In this document: positions 35,347 through 48,212 of the stretch, piece after piece
How the letters are laid out: every line of letters begins with the position of its first letter
Position numbering within the stretch: position 1 is the first letter of the stretch
Source: Sphagnum magellanicum
Taxonomy: Eukaryota > Streptophyta > Sphagnopsida > Sphagnales > Sphagnaceae
Assembly: GCA_021904315.1 (NCBI GenBank)
Contig: MU273448.1
Coordinates: 55,521-119,520, forward strand
Length of the DNA: 64,000 bases
Reading direction: 5' to 3'
Position numbers and translations under genes: made by a program
The notes under the pieces: model-generated
Databases searched by the model: none
What the model saw: the letters and a program-made list of their open reading frames with translations, nothing else
What the model was told of the DNA's origin: nothing

Positions 35347-37609
35347 TTATGCTAGCTTTTATATCAGTGATAGCAAATTGCAAATGAATTGGGTGACCAA
35401 GTTGTCCTGGTTACAACAAAAAAAACTAACACACAAATTTGACTATGAGGTAGGAGCCTTAATAGTGGAAGACATGTCCCTCTTCTTCCATATGTGAACT
35501 TTTCAAGCACCTTTAGAAGAGAAACCTACTGACTAATCCAAGCTTGGAAGAAACTCCAATTGTTGAGACATACACTTGCACTCACAATGTACCTAACAAC
35601 ATATGTTCCCTGGAGTCAGGGCATTTTGTTGGAAGGCAAACTCAACCATTCACTTCCATGCTATGACTACATCTCAACCATTGTTCCTTGGTTGTTTCTG
35701 CTGGGAAAGGCATTGGTGTCAGGACTCAAGGCATTATGCCCCTCACCTCATGCTTCCCTTGTTAGAAGTTCCCTTCTACTGCCATCTTTTCTTCCATTGA
35801 AAGTCCACCAAATTACAAGTGTTTTCTCACTATAGACAAGGACCAGGATTTCTACATTAGTTCAAAGGTCTAACCATGCAAATCTGTACATATCTCCTTG
35901 ATTTGTATGTCCTATCCCACAATATTGGTTCATAGTGCGGATCACTCATAAACTTGACTGATCCAAACTGTTGGAAGCAGAGTACAGGACCATGGGTGAG
36001 TTCCATGGGTGAATTATAATCTGCAATAGACGCACTACATTCCCCCTAAATATGATGCTCGGGACATGATACTTGATGTGTAGGTGTACTAACTACATAA
36101 TCGACCCACATGAAAGTGTTGTGAGTTTGATTGTTGAAAATCCAACAACAGCAATATGCATGTGATGACCCTATGATAGAAAACATGTGTAATGAAACAA
36201 CTGTACTTTACGCTTTATGGTGTCAAATATGCAGACATGGTTATTATTTTTCAATTTTGTGGTTTCCAAAGTTTGGCAAATTTTTCCAAAATTTCAGCAT
36301 TTTAAAAAAAATTACTCTTCTCAAAAAAATCCCAAAACTTCTCAAATTTTTGTTGTTGTCATGGTGTGAAAATTTGCCAAATAAAACACACACTGATAAT
36401 AGCACTAGTGTTTGTGAGGTTTCGCCATATAACTGATTGGATGAAGGGACAGACTTGTACACAACTACCACTCTTATATTTCCAAGAAGGGCTTGGGCTT
36501 GTGTGCAAAAAACCCAACAATTGAGGCTTCTCCCAGTCAATTTGTGCTAGTTTTGCAGCCCTGTAATATTGCACCCACCAGATATCAGCCTTGGAACCAA
36601 TAACAAAACCGGGCTGGTATGTTCAAAGGTCAATAAAGAGAGAAAGGGTTCTGTGTATTGTTTTCTTAATGCAAGGAAATGCATACATGAGTATCTATTA
36701 CTAACTTAGCAGAATGGTTGATGTTATATCCATCTTCAAATAATTCTTTTGACGTGAATTTTAGAGAGAGTTAGCACATCAAACAAAAAGTTATAAATTG
36801 AGAAATGATACCAGAAAGGGCAACTACACATAAAAAGTATTAAACACATCAAAATTGTAAATTGTTTTGTAACCCTAGTTAGCTACAACCCTAGTGTTTT
36901 ATGGAATTGTTAGTTTTGGTGGGCAAGTGATGGAATCAATTAAGTTTAGGCTATGAGGACATTTCAGCACTTGAATTAGAGTTTTTAAAGTTTGACACAA
37001 TGCAGGTTCTCAAATATTTGGACTCTGACTTTTAAAAATATTTCTCGTGTTCATTACTTTGTCCATTACTGTTTCATCATTATAGGTCTTTCATAAGATA
37101 TCTTGAGATTACCATTCAAGAGTAGAGCTCAATGATTTCTAATGGATAATTTTTTCATCATATAAAAAAAAGAATATTTTACCATAAATTTCTCTTTTGA
37201 AAAAAATTGGTCAAATTTTATTTAAAATTTAAAAATCGCCATAATTGGCTACAATGTGCAAGGTTGCTTAAGATTCTTTACTTTCATATTTAAAACGTTG
37301 TCAAATTCGGCTAAATATACTTCTGAAACATTAAAACTGTTAGAACTATGATCCTAAATGTGGACTAGACTTTATATGTTCACTGCTTCTTAATTATAAA
37401 AATTCCTTTCTCCTCCTATGAAATGGCAACATGGATCAGTTTTCACATTTTCATTGCTCCAATTTGAAACTTTAAAAATATTCATCTAAATGGATTATAA
37501 ATTCTTATACAATTCATCAAAATTCTCATGAAATTTCTGACAATCCTCGTCTTCCAATTTTTAAATTAATTTCCCTCGAATCTGACAAGAAGGTAATTTT
37601 AGTAACTAG

Positions 37610-38940
37610 TTAACTTGTTCCATTTAGCCGGTGGAAAACGTAGAAATAGATACGGCGAAAACCGGCTGACTCGGTTTGTCGCGGCTCATTAAATGCAGGC
37701 GTCAGACAAGAATCGCGCTTCGCGGTGGTGGGCTTTCAATTACGCCGCCTGTTTTTCTTTGCGCTGATTCCTTCTATCGCACTGTTGCCCCGAGTGTCGT
37801 CCATCACCAACTGTCGTCTCGCTTCCATTTGGTCGCGCGATCTCGTCGTTGTTGTTCTTCTCACCTCGCGGCACTGTTTTTTCTAGCGATTTTTATTTGG
37901 AGCCAAAGTGGCGATCAGCCATTGCAAAGACCTAGAAACAGCGGCGAGCAACCATAGGAATATTTAGCCAAATCTGGCTATAAACCAGAAATAAAGGACA
38001 AATCTTTAATCATCCTTCTATGTGTTCTGGCCGGTGATTTTTTTTCCTCAAAGTTCAGATGCTGTGTCCTTGGCTAGCATCTCAAGAGGGATTTAGCATT
38101 AAATGGCGAAAAGGTTTTAGAACCTGTCTAAACAGTATAAGAAAACTTGTTTAAAAACTGCTACCAAACTACAAGCAGAGAGCCCACATGTGGCGAAATG
38201 TTTTTGGAAACAATTTTTTTTCCTCTAAATTTGGCGACTTTTTTTCAGATAAAAGGTGATATTACGACAGAATATTCCCTTTTTCTTTTTCTTTTTTCAC
38301 ATTGGGGCGAAATTTCGCACACAAAAAAGCCCTGGGTTCTGGCTACAAAATGAAAACCAAATATACAAATCTGGCAAATTTACCTCTTTTTTTTCCCTCA
38401 CTTGTGGCGACTAAAAACCTCCAAAACTATTTCTTTTTCGAATTTCGAATTTTAATTTCACTTTTTGGCGAAATCTAACCAGGAAAAAAAAACGGCTGCT
38501 TAGGGGCGACAAGCTGCAGCGCACGCAGAAAGACGTCCATCACAAGAGCCCCGGTTGTTATGAACTCGTAAAACTGGCTTGTATTCCGGCGCATTCAAAA
38601 CTGGTCGTGTGTTTCCAGTTCGTCGTTTCGAGAATTGGGTAGTGATGCATTTATAAGGATTGTCGAAAGCTGGATTGTTTGATGTTTTTGAGATTATTAG
38701 GTCGAGGAAGCAGTCGCATCGGAAGCTTGAGATGTTCCATGGTGTATCCTCAAATTGGGAGTTTGAGGATCCTGTTGCCAGCTAGAACAACCGCCGCAGC
38801 AGCTTGTCGACACTAGATAGAGTTCGTCGGATGCGGGAACATACCGGCCAGATTTATAAGCAATGTAGCAGTGCTGAATTCTTGCGCAATTAAGGTCGAC
38901 TGGTTTTCTTCCCGGCGCTTGTTCTCGAGATTGCTGGGAG
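37610..38940 (+). promoter_or_regulatory. CpG-rich upstream region of the DUF688-like gene
   Basis: CpG dinucleotides are common at 37620-37950 and again from 38490 on, in sharp contrast to the CpG-poor flanks. In a heavily methylated genome such patches usually mark unmethylated promoters. A 93-codon open frame at 37676-37957 has no recognisable domain and is more likely leader or promoter than a gene. A copy of a dispersed repeat (37955-38040) and TTTGGCGA-rich sequence (38040-38480) separate the two patches. Confidence 0.45.
37955..38040 (+). repeat. Dispersed TGGCTATAAACCAG repeat, copy c
   Basis: Contains TTTAGCCAAATCTGGCTAT, AAACCAGAAATAAAGG and AATCATCCTTCTATG. It lies between the two CpG-rich patches upstream of the DUF688-like gene. 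TAGCCAAATTTGGCTA is itself a palindrome, a feature seen in short MITEs. Confidence 0.7.
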
Positions 38941-38941
38941 A

Positions 38942-41900
38942 ATGTCTAGAATGAAGACGAGAGTACTACCAGGCAGTGATCGCAACAACGTTAATTTGTT
39001 GCAGCAGTTTTCGTTTCCTAGTTATGAGCTCAGACGTTCCGTCAGCAGCGGCTCAAACAATGTTGCAGTTGGGGCAGCTGGCTCAGTACTACCCAACTCA
39101 CAGAATCCTGATCTTGTTATGCGCTTCCAGTCTGATCAACAACAAGCTGCAGCTGATCATAGGGTTCACCTTGACGATGAGGAGCTTGCAGCTGTGCAGC
39201 TCTCCATGAAGTACCCCGCGAACTACACCAACGTCGCAGCTGAGAATCTCAGCTTCTTCTGCAGTGCAAGTTCATTCCGTGCTGTGGATTACCAGCAATC
39301 GACTGTCCAGAATCTAAGATCCGGCGGCCACACTAGTAGTTTCCACAGACGCGGGCAATGGAGCGAGGGATCACTTCCTGAAGATCAGGTCCCATAGTCG
39401 ACGCGGGATGACTGCGAAGAAGTACCAGCTCAAGCGCTTGATGCACATGCGCAAGATCTGCAAGAATGCAAGCCTCGCTCGAGAAACTGTGTGAGTGGGG
39501 AAGTGAAGCTCTCGAGCTCCGCGCAAAACACTCGAGAAGTCGGGTACTATCAAAGCGCGTCCGTGGGTTAGTGGCGAGCTCAAGAGCATTTCTACGCGTC
39601 CTTACAGAGTCGATGACCGCCTGAAGGGTATTCAATGTGCGCGCGCAACGAGATCAGTTTGCACGCGGGGGTTAGAGAGGGCGACCAGCTGCAATCTGCG
39701 AGGCGGCGCTGATTACGGTGACTTGAACAAGCTGCAGCTGCTGCGTCGACGACCCTCGGCTTCCATAGGCTGGGACAGCCTCAACGAATCGCGGGAGGAC
39801 AATCTTATGCGCGAGGTCGCGGCGGCAGTGCCTTTCAAGTGGGAGGAAGCGCCCGGAAAAGCTGCCGCAGGTCATCACAGCATCACCGCAGAATCAGGCG
39901 AACTGCAGGGCGCATCTAGAAGAACAGGAACCTCCGGAGCAGCTCAAGAGCAGCTTCGTGAAGTTGAAGCAAAAGATTCTGAAGCTGCTCCGCGAGATCC
40001 TGAGGCTAATCAGGAGACCAAAATCTCAGGAACCGATTACGATAGGGATCATGCTAGTAGCAACAGCTTCCGAAGCAGCCGCCGGTACTACTCACGCATG
40101 AGCTCCAGAATCTCGGACCGATCCATGAGCTTTGGTGCAAGCTCTAGCTGCAATTCGGATCAGTTCGCCGATCAGACCCATCAGCTAGCTGTGCCGCACA
40201 TCGATCTGGTAGCGCCAGCAGCTGCGAGATTCCTTGCCGAGTCTGCGAAGACGAACACAGTACTCGACTCGCCGATTGCCACACCTCCTGGCAAGCATGT
40301 CCTATCGGTACCTTTCAAGTGGGAGGAAGCTCCGGGCAAGCCCAAGGTCGACGACAGCACCGTTGCTGCAGCGGCAGGAGCTCCAGATCTGCAACGGGAA
40401 ACCTCCACAACGCCTCCTTCTCTTCAACTCCCTCCAGCACTCCTTGCAACGCTGCACATGAAACTCGGTGCAGGAAACACGTCCCGATCAACAGCTGCAG
40501 AATCCGATCTCGCTACTCACGTTTACCACATTCAGGACCACTTGAGCTGCAGAGATGGAGATCAGATCTGCATGTCCCCAGCTGCAAGAGCAGCTGCTGC
40601 TCCTGCTCCTTGCAGCAGGAAGCAGCCAAAAGACAGTCACTGTCGCGAAGAAGCTTGCAAAATCCTTGTAGAAGTACTGCATTCTGCACACTGTCTGGTC
40701 CCATCCTCAGGTCAAGCCCACATGATCATAAGAGCTGCAGCTTGGATCAACTGAGTGATGTTGATTCTGCAGAAAACTCATGCAGGTACCATCACCAAGA
40801 GCAACATGCAGGCCATGGACTGCTGTCTGCAGGTGCACAACTCTCCTCCTTCCTCCATGAGTGAAATCCCTCTAAATCAGTAGTTTTAGGGTTTAGGGTT
40901 TTTTGGAGGGAGGGAGGATCAGAGTGTTTGAACCGAAGTGGAGAACTTTTCTCTGCAATATTCTCTCAGATATCTTTTGTTCCAATGTCTTGCACTAAGC
41001 TCTCAGTGTGGAATAGGCAGGATTCTCTTAGGCAAAAGCAGGTCTTGTCAGAACTGTTCTTCTTCTGATGCTGGGAGTTGTTGTTCTTCAGGCAAGAACA
41101 ATCCAGCAGCATGGTCACCAACCAGCATCCTCTGTTGTCCCTGCACATGCCAAGATCAAAGGCCAATTACTTCCATGCTCATTTCCTTAGTTTTGGATGT
41201 GGAAGCTGTCCAGCACTCCTCATCATTGGCAACAGCTTCTTCAATTTCAAGCTCAACCTTGCAGTACAGCTCAAGCACCTCACAGGAGTCATTTGAGCAT
41301 TCCTGTAGCTCCTCAACTGAGCAAATTGCCAACTCAACAGCTTCGAGCCTGAAAACTTTTCTTAAGAAATGCAGACTTGTGAAGTCACATGAGTGGCTAA
41401 ATTCAAAGTCACAGAGGTGCATCACAAATGCACCAGCAGGATTCGATTCTCATCAGCTGGATTTGCAGCTTTCCATGAGCCCAGAGCTGCCATGGCAGTG
41501 CCCACCAATGGATCCTCATGTCCAATCCCTTGACCTAAATGAAGATACTTTTGCAGCTTCTGAAAAACCCAACATGCAACAACTCAAGCTCCATGACCAC
41601 CATGAATTCCCTGTAACCATCAGCTTGTCCCCAGCAAACTACCATACCCATGATGCCGAGTATTGCTGGAAGGCCTGGGTACCATCATCGGCCTGTGTGT
41701 GCACAATTACCCTATCCAGTGACTAATTCTGCAGAGCAGGAGCAAATGGTGCAAGAAGAATACACAGCAGATGATGAGCAAGCTGATTTCTTTGGATGCT
41801 TGGGGTTTCCTTTCTTGCCAGTGAGGAGGATGGCAAAGGCAACTACAGGCAATGGGATGGACCCCTCTCTGTACGTTAACAATCCTTCAGATAGTTGTAC

Positions 41901-42057
41901 AGAGGATGGATACAGGTCACCTGCATATACTGCAACCTTGGAGCTTTTGTCTCCCTCTGCAGACTTCATGGCTAGGAGACAAGGATCTGGCTTGAGGATG
42001 AGGAGCTTGAAACATCCCAGGAGCTTACTTGTAAGTGCTGCCAAAGAACAGACATGA
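38942..42057 (+). CDS. Plant DUF688-like protein with two VPFKWEEAPGK motifs, four exons proposed
   Basis: Function unknown; the VPFKWEEAPGK(PK) motif is a hallmark of a plant-specific family I recognise as DUF688. Copies lie at 39828-39860 and 40308-40340. Proposed exons: 38942-39263; 39349-39490, encoding a basic stretch SRRGMTAKKYQLKRLMHMRK; 39689 (or 39680) to 40710; and 41092-42057. Support: donor GTGAGT at 39491, donor CAG|GTCAAG at 40711, acceptor TTCTTCAG at 41091, all phase-compatible. The first small intron (39264-39348) is inferred to move from the opening frame to the SRRGMTAKK frame. The last exon switches frame near 41679 (encoding SLKTFLKKC before, GCLGFPFLPVRR after): either a one-base indel or a very short intron. 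Product about 800 residues, Ser-, Ala- and Gln-rich. Possible alternative: a recently broken copy. Confidence 0.6.
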
Positions 42058-43860
42058 TTGTGTTTCTTTTTCCTGTTTCTATTGTGCATTCCAACAAGGA
42101 GAGGAAGGATGACATGACATCATCTGGTTAACATGATTTTGAGTGACCCAAGAAGCCAATTTCTGAGACTTTTTGATTAGACATAAGAGGTAATGTGCAG
42201 TTGAGTCTTGATGTTTTTTTGCTAGTGGCCAAGTTCTGAGCACTGCTGTAGTTTGTGGTTGTTGGAAATTTAACTGTTTGTTTCTTGCAAGTCCAGGAAT
42301 CTATGTGCAACTCATTCAAGCACACACCCTTGAGTTGTGCAATATCGGGCTCTCACAGAACCAGTCCTATATTGCGACAGAATTCATGAAAGCTCTATAT
42401 TCATTCGAAGCTCTACAAAAACTGTACATCTTAGTTCATGAGGTTCATGGAAGCTGTCACTATTTAGAAAGGGAAGCTGTTTGGAATTGCAAGGTATTTG
42501 TTTGTCATATGTAACCTGAATGGCAGCTCAAGGTCAACCCATGAAAGTGGTCTCTTCTTTTGGTCTTGCACAACTCTGCAAGTTGTGAACTCTTCCTTTG
42601 CATGGGTGGATTCTCTGCTCAACTTACAAACAGACTAGCATCATTGATGCCATCTCCAGCTCTTTTAAATCAACACCAGTTTTGCTTAAATTTGGCATGA
42701 CCCACTAATTAACTTTGAACTAGCCATATGGTTTGGGATTCAATCAGGCCTAAAAACTAGTTACAGACCTCAAAGTGGAGCACAAAATTCCTGGGTTTTA
42801 TGGAACAATAAACAACAATTACATGCCTATTTCATAATGTATATACTACACATGAGGAAATGCCAGACTTTGGTGGTGTATTGTGACGCTGATTGTATTG
42901 GAATGTTGTGTACTGTATACTCTCTTCAAATGCAGTAAAGAATGTTACTCTTGTAGTGTACTCTTTTTATAGCTGGGCTGATCACATGAGGTTGCTTTTA
43001 GCATGGCCTAATGTTTCCTCATTACTTAATGAAAACTGGTTTCTGAATTTTTTTTTGAATTTTTGATTGACTTATTTTATTTTATTTTTTTGTTTTTGTC
43101 TCTGGCCAGAGAGAAGAGTTTTGGAGGATTGGGTTGAATCCCAAACCAATTTGTGGGTGGAAACCAATGTTGGGTGGTTATTGACTTTTTTCATAAGAGC
43201 TTGTTCTGGTTCTCAATGTTTTTAAATTTAAAAATCAAGGTGGTTTTTCCTTTTTTTAATAAAATATTCATATCAGTGTTTTTCTTTTGTGAAATTCCTC
43301 AAGTAGGTGCATTGGCTAGGATCCTCAACATTAATTAGCAATAAATGGCAACTGTCCTGGTGGACTAGTAGATCTTTTTTGGTATCCTGCCTGGTTCTGG
43401 CAACCTACAAAAACACAATGTTTAAATCTGGCAACTTCTAAGTTCTTTTGTCAAGATGTGGTGAATTGTTTTTTTTAAATCTCAAAAATCCCTTTTTTGG
43501 AATCGACAGCCTTTTTTTTTTTGGTTGCCAGGTTGTGAACATTTGCCAAAAAAAAACCATGATTCATACCATGTTCATTTCCTTTTTCTTTTCTTTTTTC
43601 TCATGCCCAAATGGTTCTTTCACAACTAGTTCTTAACCCATTTATATTAGTTAGATACGTTAAGCCAAATTTAACTTCACTTTAAGATTTTAGGATTAAA
43701 ATTTTAAAATATTTTTTTCAATTTTCATAGGCCGAAAATAAATCAACAAGGTTCATTACAAAACTCTAATATTTATGCAAAAATATATAATCAAACTTCA
43801 AAGATATAGAAGATAAAGAACATTAGATTAAGTCTCTTTCAATTCATTCATGTTGTTCAA
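42058..43860. other. 3' flank of the DUF688-like gene and intergenic DNA
   Basis: No gene recognised. T-rich low-complexity sequence from 43040 and TTTGGCAAA-type blocks at 43400-43570 resemble the dispersed repeats elsewhere in the window. Confidence 0.45.
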
Positions 43861-43869
43861 ATGAGTTTT

Positions 43870-46440
43870 CAAACTCATTTAATTCCTGCTTTAAGTCTAA
43901 TTTAGAATTTATCAACGTTATCAAATTATTAAGAGCTTTGCAACCCATCTTTGCATCATTCGGTCAATTTTTTATTCATAAAAATTCATTTTTCAAGGTT
44001 ATTTAATTGTAAGCAGGGTCTCTTCAAATTGGTGAGAATTTTAGTAAGAGAAAAAATATTCTTAATTTCAATTTGAGAACTTATAATCCCTAATATTTGT
44101 TTAATTAAAAAACCAATAGTTGACAACATGGTTTTCATGTTTTTTCCACCATTTCAAAGGGCATTTGATATCTTTTGCATCTAGTAGATATTTTTAAAAT
44201 ATAAATAATTTTCAATTAACAAGCTCCTTTGTAAGGTCACTAGTGTTAGCTACCATCTCAAAAAATTTGAAGTTGTTAACTTCATCAATTCTATAAACAA
44301 AGGGACTCTAAACCTCGAACAATGGATGCAAATGATGATAAGATTTCAAGAGCATAGGAAACAAGGATTTCCTATTATATTTTTTAGCTATGGACACCCT
44401 ATGCTTGTGACCAATAAAAGAAGATATTAATCTTAAACTTTTAATCTAGGATCTAACATCAAGGCTAACATATTATGGGCTCTTCTTTCATTATATTTTG
44501 TCAAGAAGCAAAGGAAAGAGTCAATGATTTTAATAACCTTCTTAATGTTCTTTGCAAAAGTTTCCAACCCAATATTGAAATCTAAATCATCATCATCACT
44601 CTAAGCATCCAATAAAGGGAGATGGTTCATTTCTTCCTTTGGTTTCAAGCTCATGGATATCGCTATATTCAAAACATCATTCAACAACCAATGACCCTTG
44701 GATTGGTTTAAAATGCAAACATTGACAACATGAGACAAAATGTCTATTACAATCTATAATATAATGGGGAACATGGCCAATGACCCTAGGACCAATGTGC
44801 TTGCTATAACAAAAGGCAATGGCTTTTCGGAATTAAAAGGATTCTTTCATCACAAATTTATATTAGATTTATGATGACCACTTCACTCAATTGATCATGT
44901 CACATTAAGTTCACCTTTTGGTATCATTGACAAAGGAAGTGATTATTTCATATTTAGAACTCAAATCCTTGGAAAGTTAATTTCAAATAGGCAATGAAAT
45001 CAACATGGAATAAGATAGTGATAGACATTATCTCTCAAGCCATGACATTCATGGACATGATGAATGCATGAAAAAATGAGAATCCAAGTAAATGGTGATA
45101 TAACACAATTTAGTAAATTCCATAGAAATTATACTACTTTTATACATGTTGAAAATTTCTTGAAACATGATCACTTTGCTTGCAAACCTACACAATTCAC
45201 ATTCCTAGAAGAAGGCAACATTTTGGAGTACAAAAATTCAAAACAACAAAAGGGGAAAAGAACCAAAACAAGTAGCTTGCATTTTACCTTGTTTTGGTTA
45301 ACATACTCAAATTTGGGCACATTTATTGGCAACATACTTCAAGCCCCCAAAACTTCTTTTTTTGCCAGTTGCATATTGACAAGCCTTAGAAAAATTATAT
45401 CCAAAAGAAATCCCTTAGAAACTTTCCATCACACACAAAGTTTCACAACTTACTATTGACTTCAAAGTAGTTGTCATGGTATTCAAATTTGCACCTTCAT
45501 TTTTAACATAAGCAAAGATCTTTTTGGTCAAACCATATTGCTTTAAAAGGTTTTGCAAACTTCTTACCAATGTTTGCCCTAATGTTTCAAATGAGTTAAT
45601 AATAATGTGTTTTCGCATCCAATCTTCTCCCAAAAAATACAACCAATGTGAAAACATCATGTGTTCCTTTGGACACTTACAAATCAAAACTTGCATAACA
45701 AAGCCACATTTTGCCAAAACTAGTATGACATATGTTTATTTTGTCTTCTGAAGCAAGTCCAATAACACTTCTTGATTGAAAGTTTTTTTGGAAGTGAAAA
45801 CAACATGACGGCATAACCATATTATTAAAAGTTTCAATTAGATATTTTCAACAAACTAAATGGGCAAATGGTTTTTGAAGACTAATAAACCAAAAATTTC
45901 CACAAATTGTTTTTGGTGCACATTATCCTTTTTGGGTCCATAGATCCTTACAAAAAGGATAATGTGCACCAAAAACAATTTGTGGAAATTTTTGTAAGGA
46001 TCTATGGACCCAAAAAGTAACTTAGAGATTACAATTGCATTCATTGTAGGTTGTTTCTTTGCAGGTAGTTTTTGTAATGGACTTTTATGTTTACTTTTCA
46101 CTTTTTCAAACATTTTGAAGATTTGTCCATGGTTTGCATTCACATGTTTTTTTAATGCAATTATCCCATTGCTTTTGAAATATGAAACAACACCTTTCTT
46201 CAACCTTGTCCTTTATTTCAATACTACATGACCTATTAATTTATTGTAACAAAAAATATAACATATGACTTGTGGCAACTTAACATCAACTAGTGATTCA
46301 TCATTGACACAAAAGAGGCTCAAGTTGGAGAATTTTTGGCCATGGGATCTCAAATCTAACCTTTGTTCATGCAAATTTTTCATATTTAATTGCATTTTAT
46401 CATCATTTTCTTATTGAAAACTTGGAACTTTTCTAATGTT
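43870..46440 (-). mobile_element. hAT transposon relic with BED zinc finger, transposase core and dimerisation region
   Basis: Minus-strand fragments follow hAT order. About 46395-46080: LDLRSHGQKF, a CYIFCYNKLIGH segment and SNGIIALKKHVNANHGQIFK (degenerate BED finger). 45717-45415: TLGQTLVRSLQNLLKQYGLT then KKIFAYVKNEGANLNTMTT (RNase H-like core, KNEGAN in place of the usual D-containing motif). About 44400-43900: CPLKWWKKHENHVVNYW and SQIE-type then F-SL-KILTNLK (C-terminal dimerisation region). Frames are broken many times by stops and shifts, so it is dead. Terminal inverted repeats were not identified. Confidence 0.75.
45891..46016. repeat. Interleaved perfect inverted repeats (template-switch insertion)
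   Basis: The 44 bases at 45891-45934 are the exact reverse complement of 45951-45994, and 45928-45956 is the reverse complement of 45988-46016. The order A-B-A'-B' is what results when an inverted copy of a 60-bp segment is inserted into that segment. It lies in the hAT relic between DPYK and KDNVHQKQF and adds about 20 codons without changing the frame. Confidence 0.9.
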
Positions 46441-47049
46441 TTCACTTTCAATTCTTCCTTTCATTTTGATTTCATTCTCATTCAAAAATAGATCACGTAT
46501 TTTATCTATAAATTTAGTTCCATTTTCAAAGTGTGTTAACAAACCAAAGTTGAAAACAACCAAACAATTACATTGTTTTTAATTTTGCAGAATGTGACAA
46601 AAAAAAGGTGCATTTACAAGTTATTCACTTGAGTATGATTCATTTTTCATGAAAGACATTATGCAAGCAAGGTTGATATTGGAAACATGTATACAAGTGC
46701 AAAATTGCCTTAAAATGTCTTTTAACAATATAAGGCAAAAGTTCAAAGTTCCTTTTAAGGTTGTAAGTAATGTCTCCAATTTGAATGTTTTTCCTACATA
46801 GCAAATCCAAGCATATTATCAACACATTATCTTCAATATAAGAAAAAAATTGAAAAAAAATCACACAACTTTTTAAAAACTTGGACATGCCTAAATTGTA
46901 AAAGTTTTGCTAAAGCCACAAGCAACCAACAACCATCCACCTCCAAGACAACTTTAATTTGTAGGACAATATAAGGGTAGGGATAATACCAACCACAAAA
47001 AGGGGGGAAAGAACATGATGAGCACCAACAATAACACAATGAACAACAA

Positions 47050-47440
47050 TGGTTGTATGTAAGAAAATTGATAATGACAATGAGCTCAAGCAACAGGAGC
47101 ACTTATAACAACATGATGAACATTAGCAACAACAAGATAAGGACCAACATGATGAGCATTAACAACATGATGAATAGTAGCATGATGAGCTCTAGTAACA
47201 ATATGACGAACATCAACAACATGATGAGCACCAACATGATGAAAAATAATAAAAAATGATGAACACTATCAACATGATGAAAATTTGTGGCAACAATAAG
47301 AACACTAACAACATGATGAACACCAACACAATGAGCATTTGTAGTAACACAACGTACATTAGGAGCACAATGAACACTGATAACAAGAACAACAAACCTA
47401 AGAAATGTCCCTTGCAATGGATAATGTGGCAATGACAAAT
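47050..47440 (+). repeat. Minisatellite of AACATGATGA(A/G)CA-type units
   Basis: Many degenerate repeats of AACATGATGAACACCAAC, in multiples of three bases, so that long simple-sequence frames appear on both strands. It is not a gene. Confidence 0.85.
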
Positions 47441-48178
47441 GATATAATCTTGTTTCCCATTCGGGAAACACATTACTTCCCTATCCTTAAACCTAAACCC
47501 TATCTCCACCTTAAGACCCTAGACCTTAAATGATACTCATTTGATTTTTTGACTAAGAACTAATTAAAAATTGGGTCAATTTTAAACCATGGTCTAGTGC
47601 TTGCATAACATTGGTGGAAATTAATGTTGTGCAAGTTTATATTTTATCCAAATATATCCATTGGGTACAAATGGAAGATATTAATTTTTCTTAATCTATT
47701 TTTAAAAAATCAATATACCTTAATGAAGTGCATACCTAGAGACATGTAAATCTAAGAATTTATACCCTATTCATAACCTTGAATATATGTAAAAAATATC
47801 CATACCTAAAGTGGGATATGTCTTAACATCCAAGTTTTTTTAACAAAAGAAAGCATAAATATGATTTAAACCTTAAACTTTGTTAGTTTTATCACTAAGT
47901 AAATGGGGGTGTCTACACAATTCGGACCTTCTTTTCCCAATAATGAATCATTTTGATCAACCCATCACATACAATAGATAAAATAAAAAAATTTAAATGT
48001 GATTTTTTCATTTTAATTATATGAATAAAAAATACATACCCATGTTTATTTCAAAAATGGTATATAATGGGGGTATCCATATCCTACCCGTCTATTAGAA
48101 AACTTAAAATTTTAATACCTAAACCTTAATCCAATGCAGAATTTTGAAAATTAAAATACCCTTATCCAATGGGTAAAT

Positions 48179-48186
<8 letters not shown>

Positions 48187-48211
<25 letters not shown>

Positions 48212-48212
48212 C
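48187..48212. repeat. (AT)n microsatellite
   Basis: About 13 AT dinucleotides in an AT-rich background. Confidence 0.9.

Larger units (their letters stand above)
27833..37609. other. Intergenic stretch with small repeats
   Basis: No gene recognised. It holds an AGC trinucleotide run (about 29740-29763), an ATTT run (about 30671-30693), an imperfect 320-bp direct duplication (32770-33300), relics of the fold-back family (29.5 kb) and a possible SINE head (35.28 kb). AT-rich TTTGGCAAA blocks recur at 31.75-32.2, 36.24-36.4 and 37.2-37.3 kb. Confidence 0.5.

Noticed and set aside
37676-37957. 93-codon plus-strand frame in CpG-rich DNA
   Set aside because: No recognisable domain or splice support; more likely promoter or leader sequence.
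47103-47509. Long hydrophobic minus-strand frames
   Set aside because: They arise from a three-base-multiple minisatellite and have no gene-like features.
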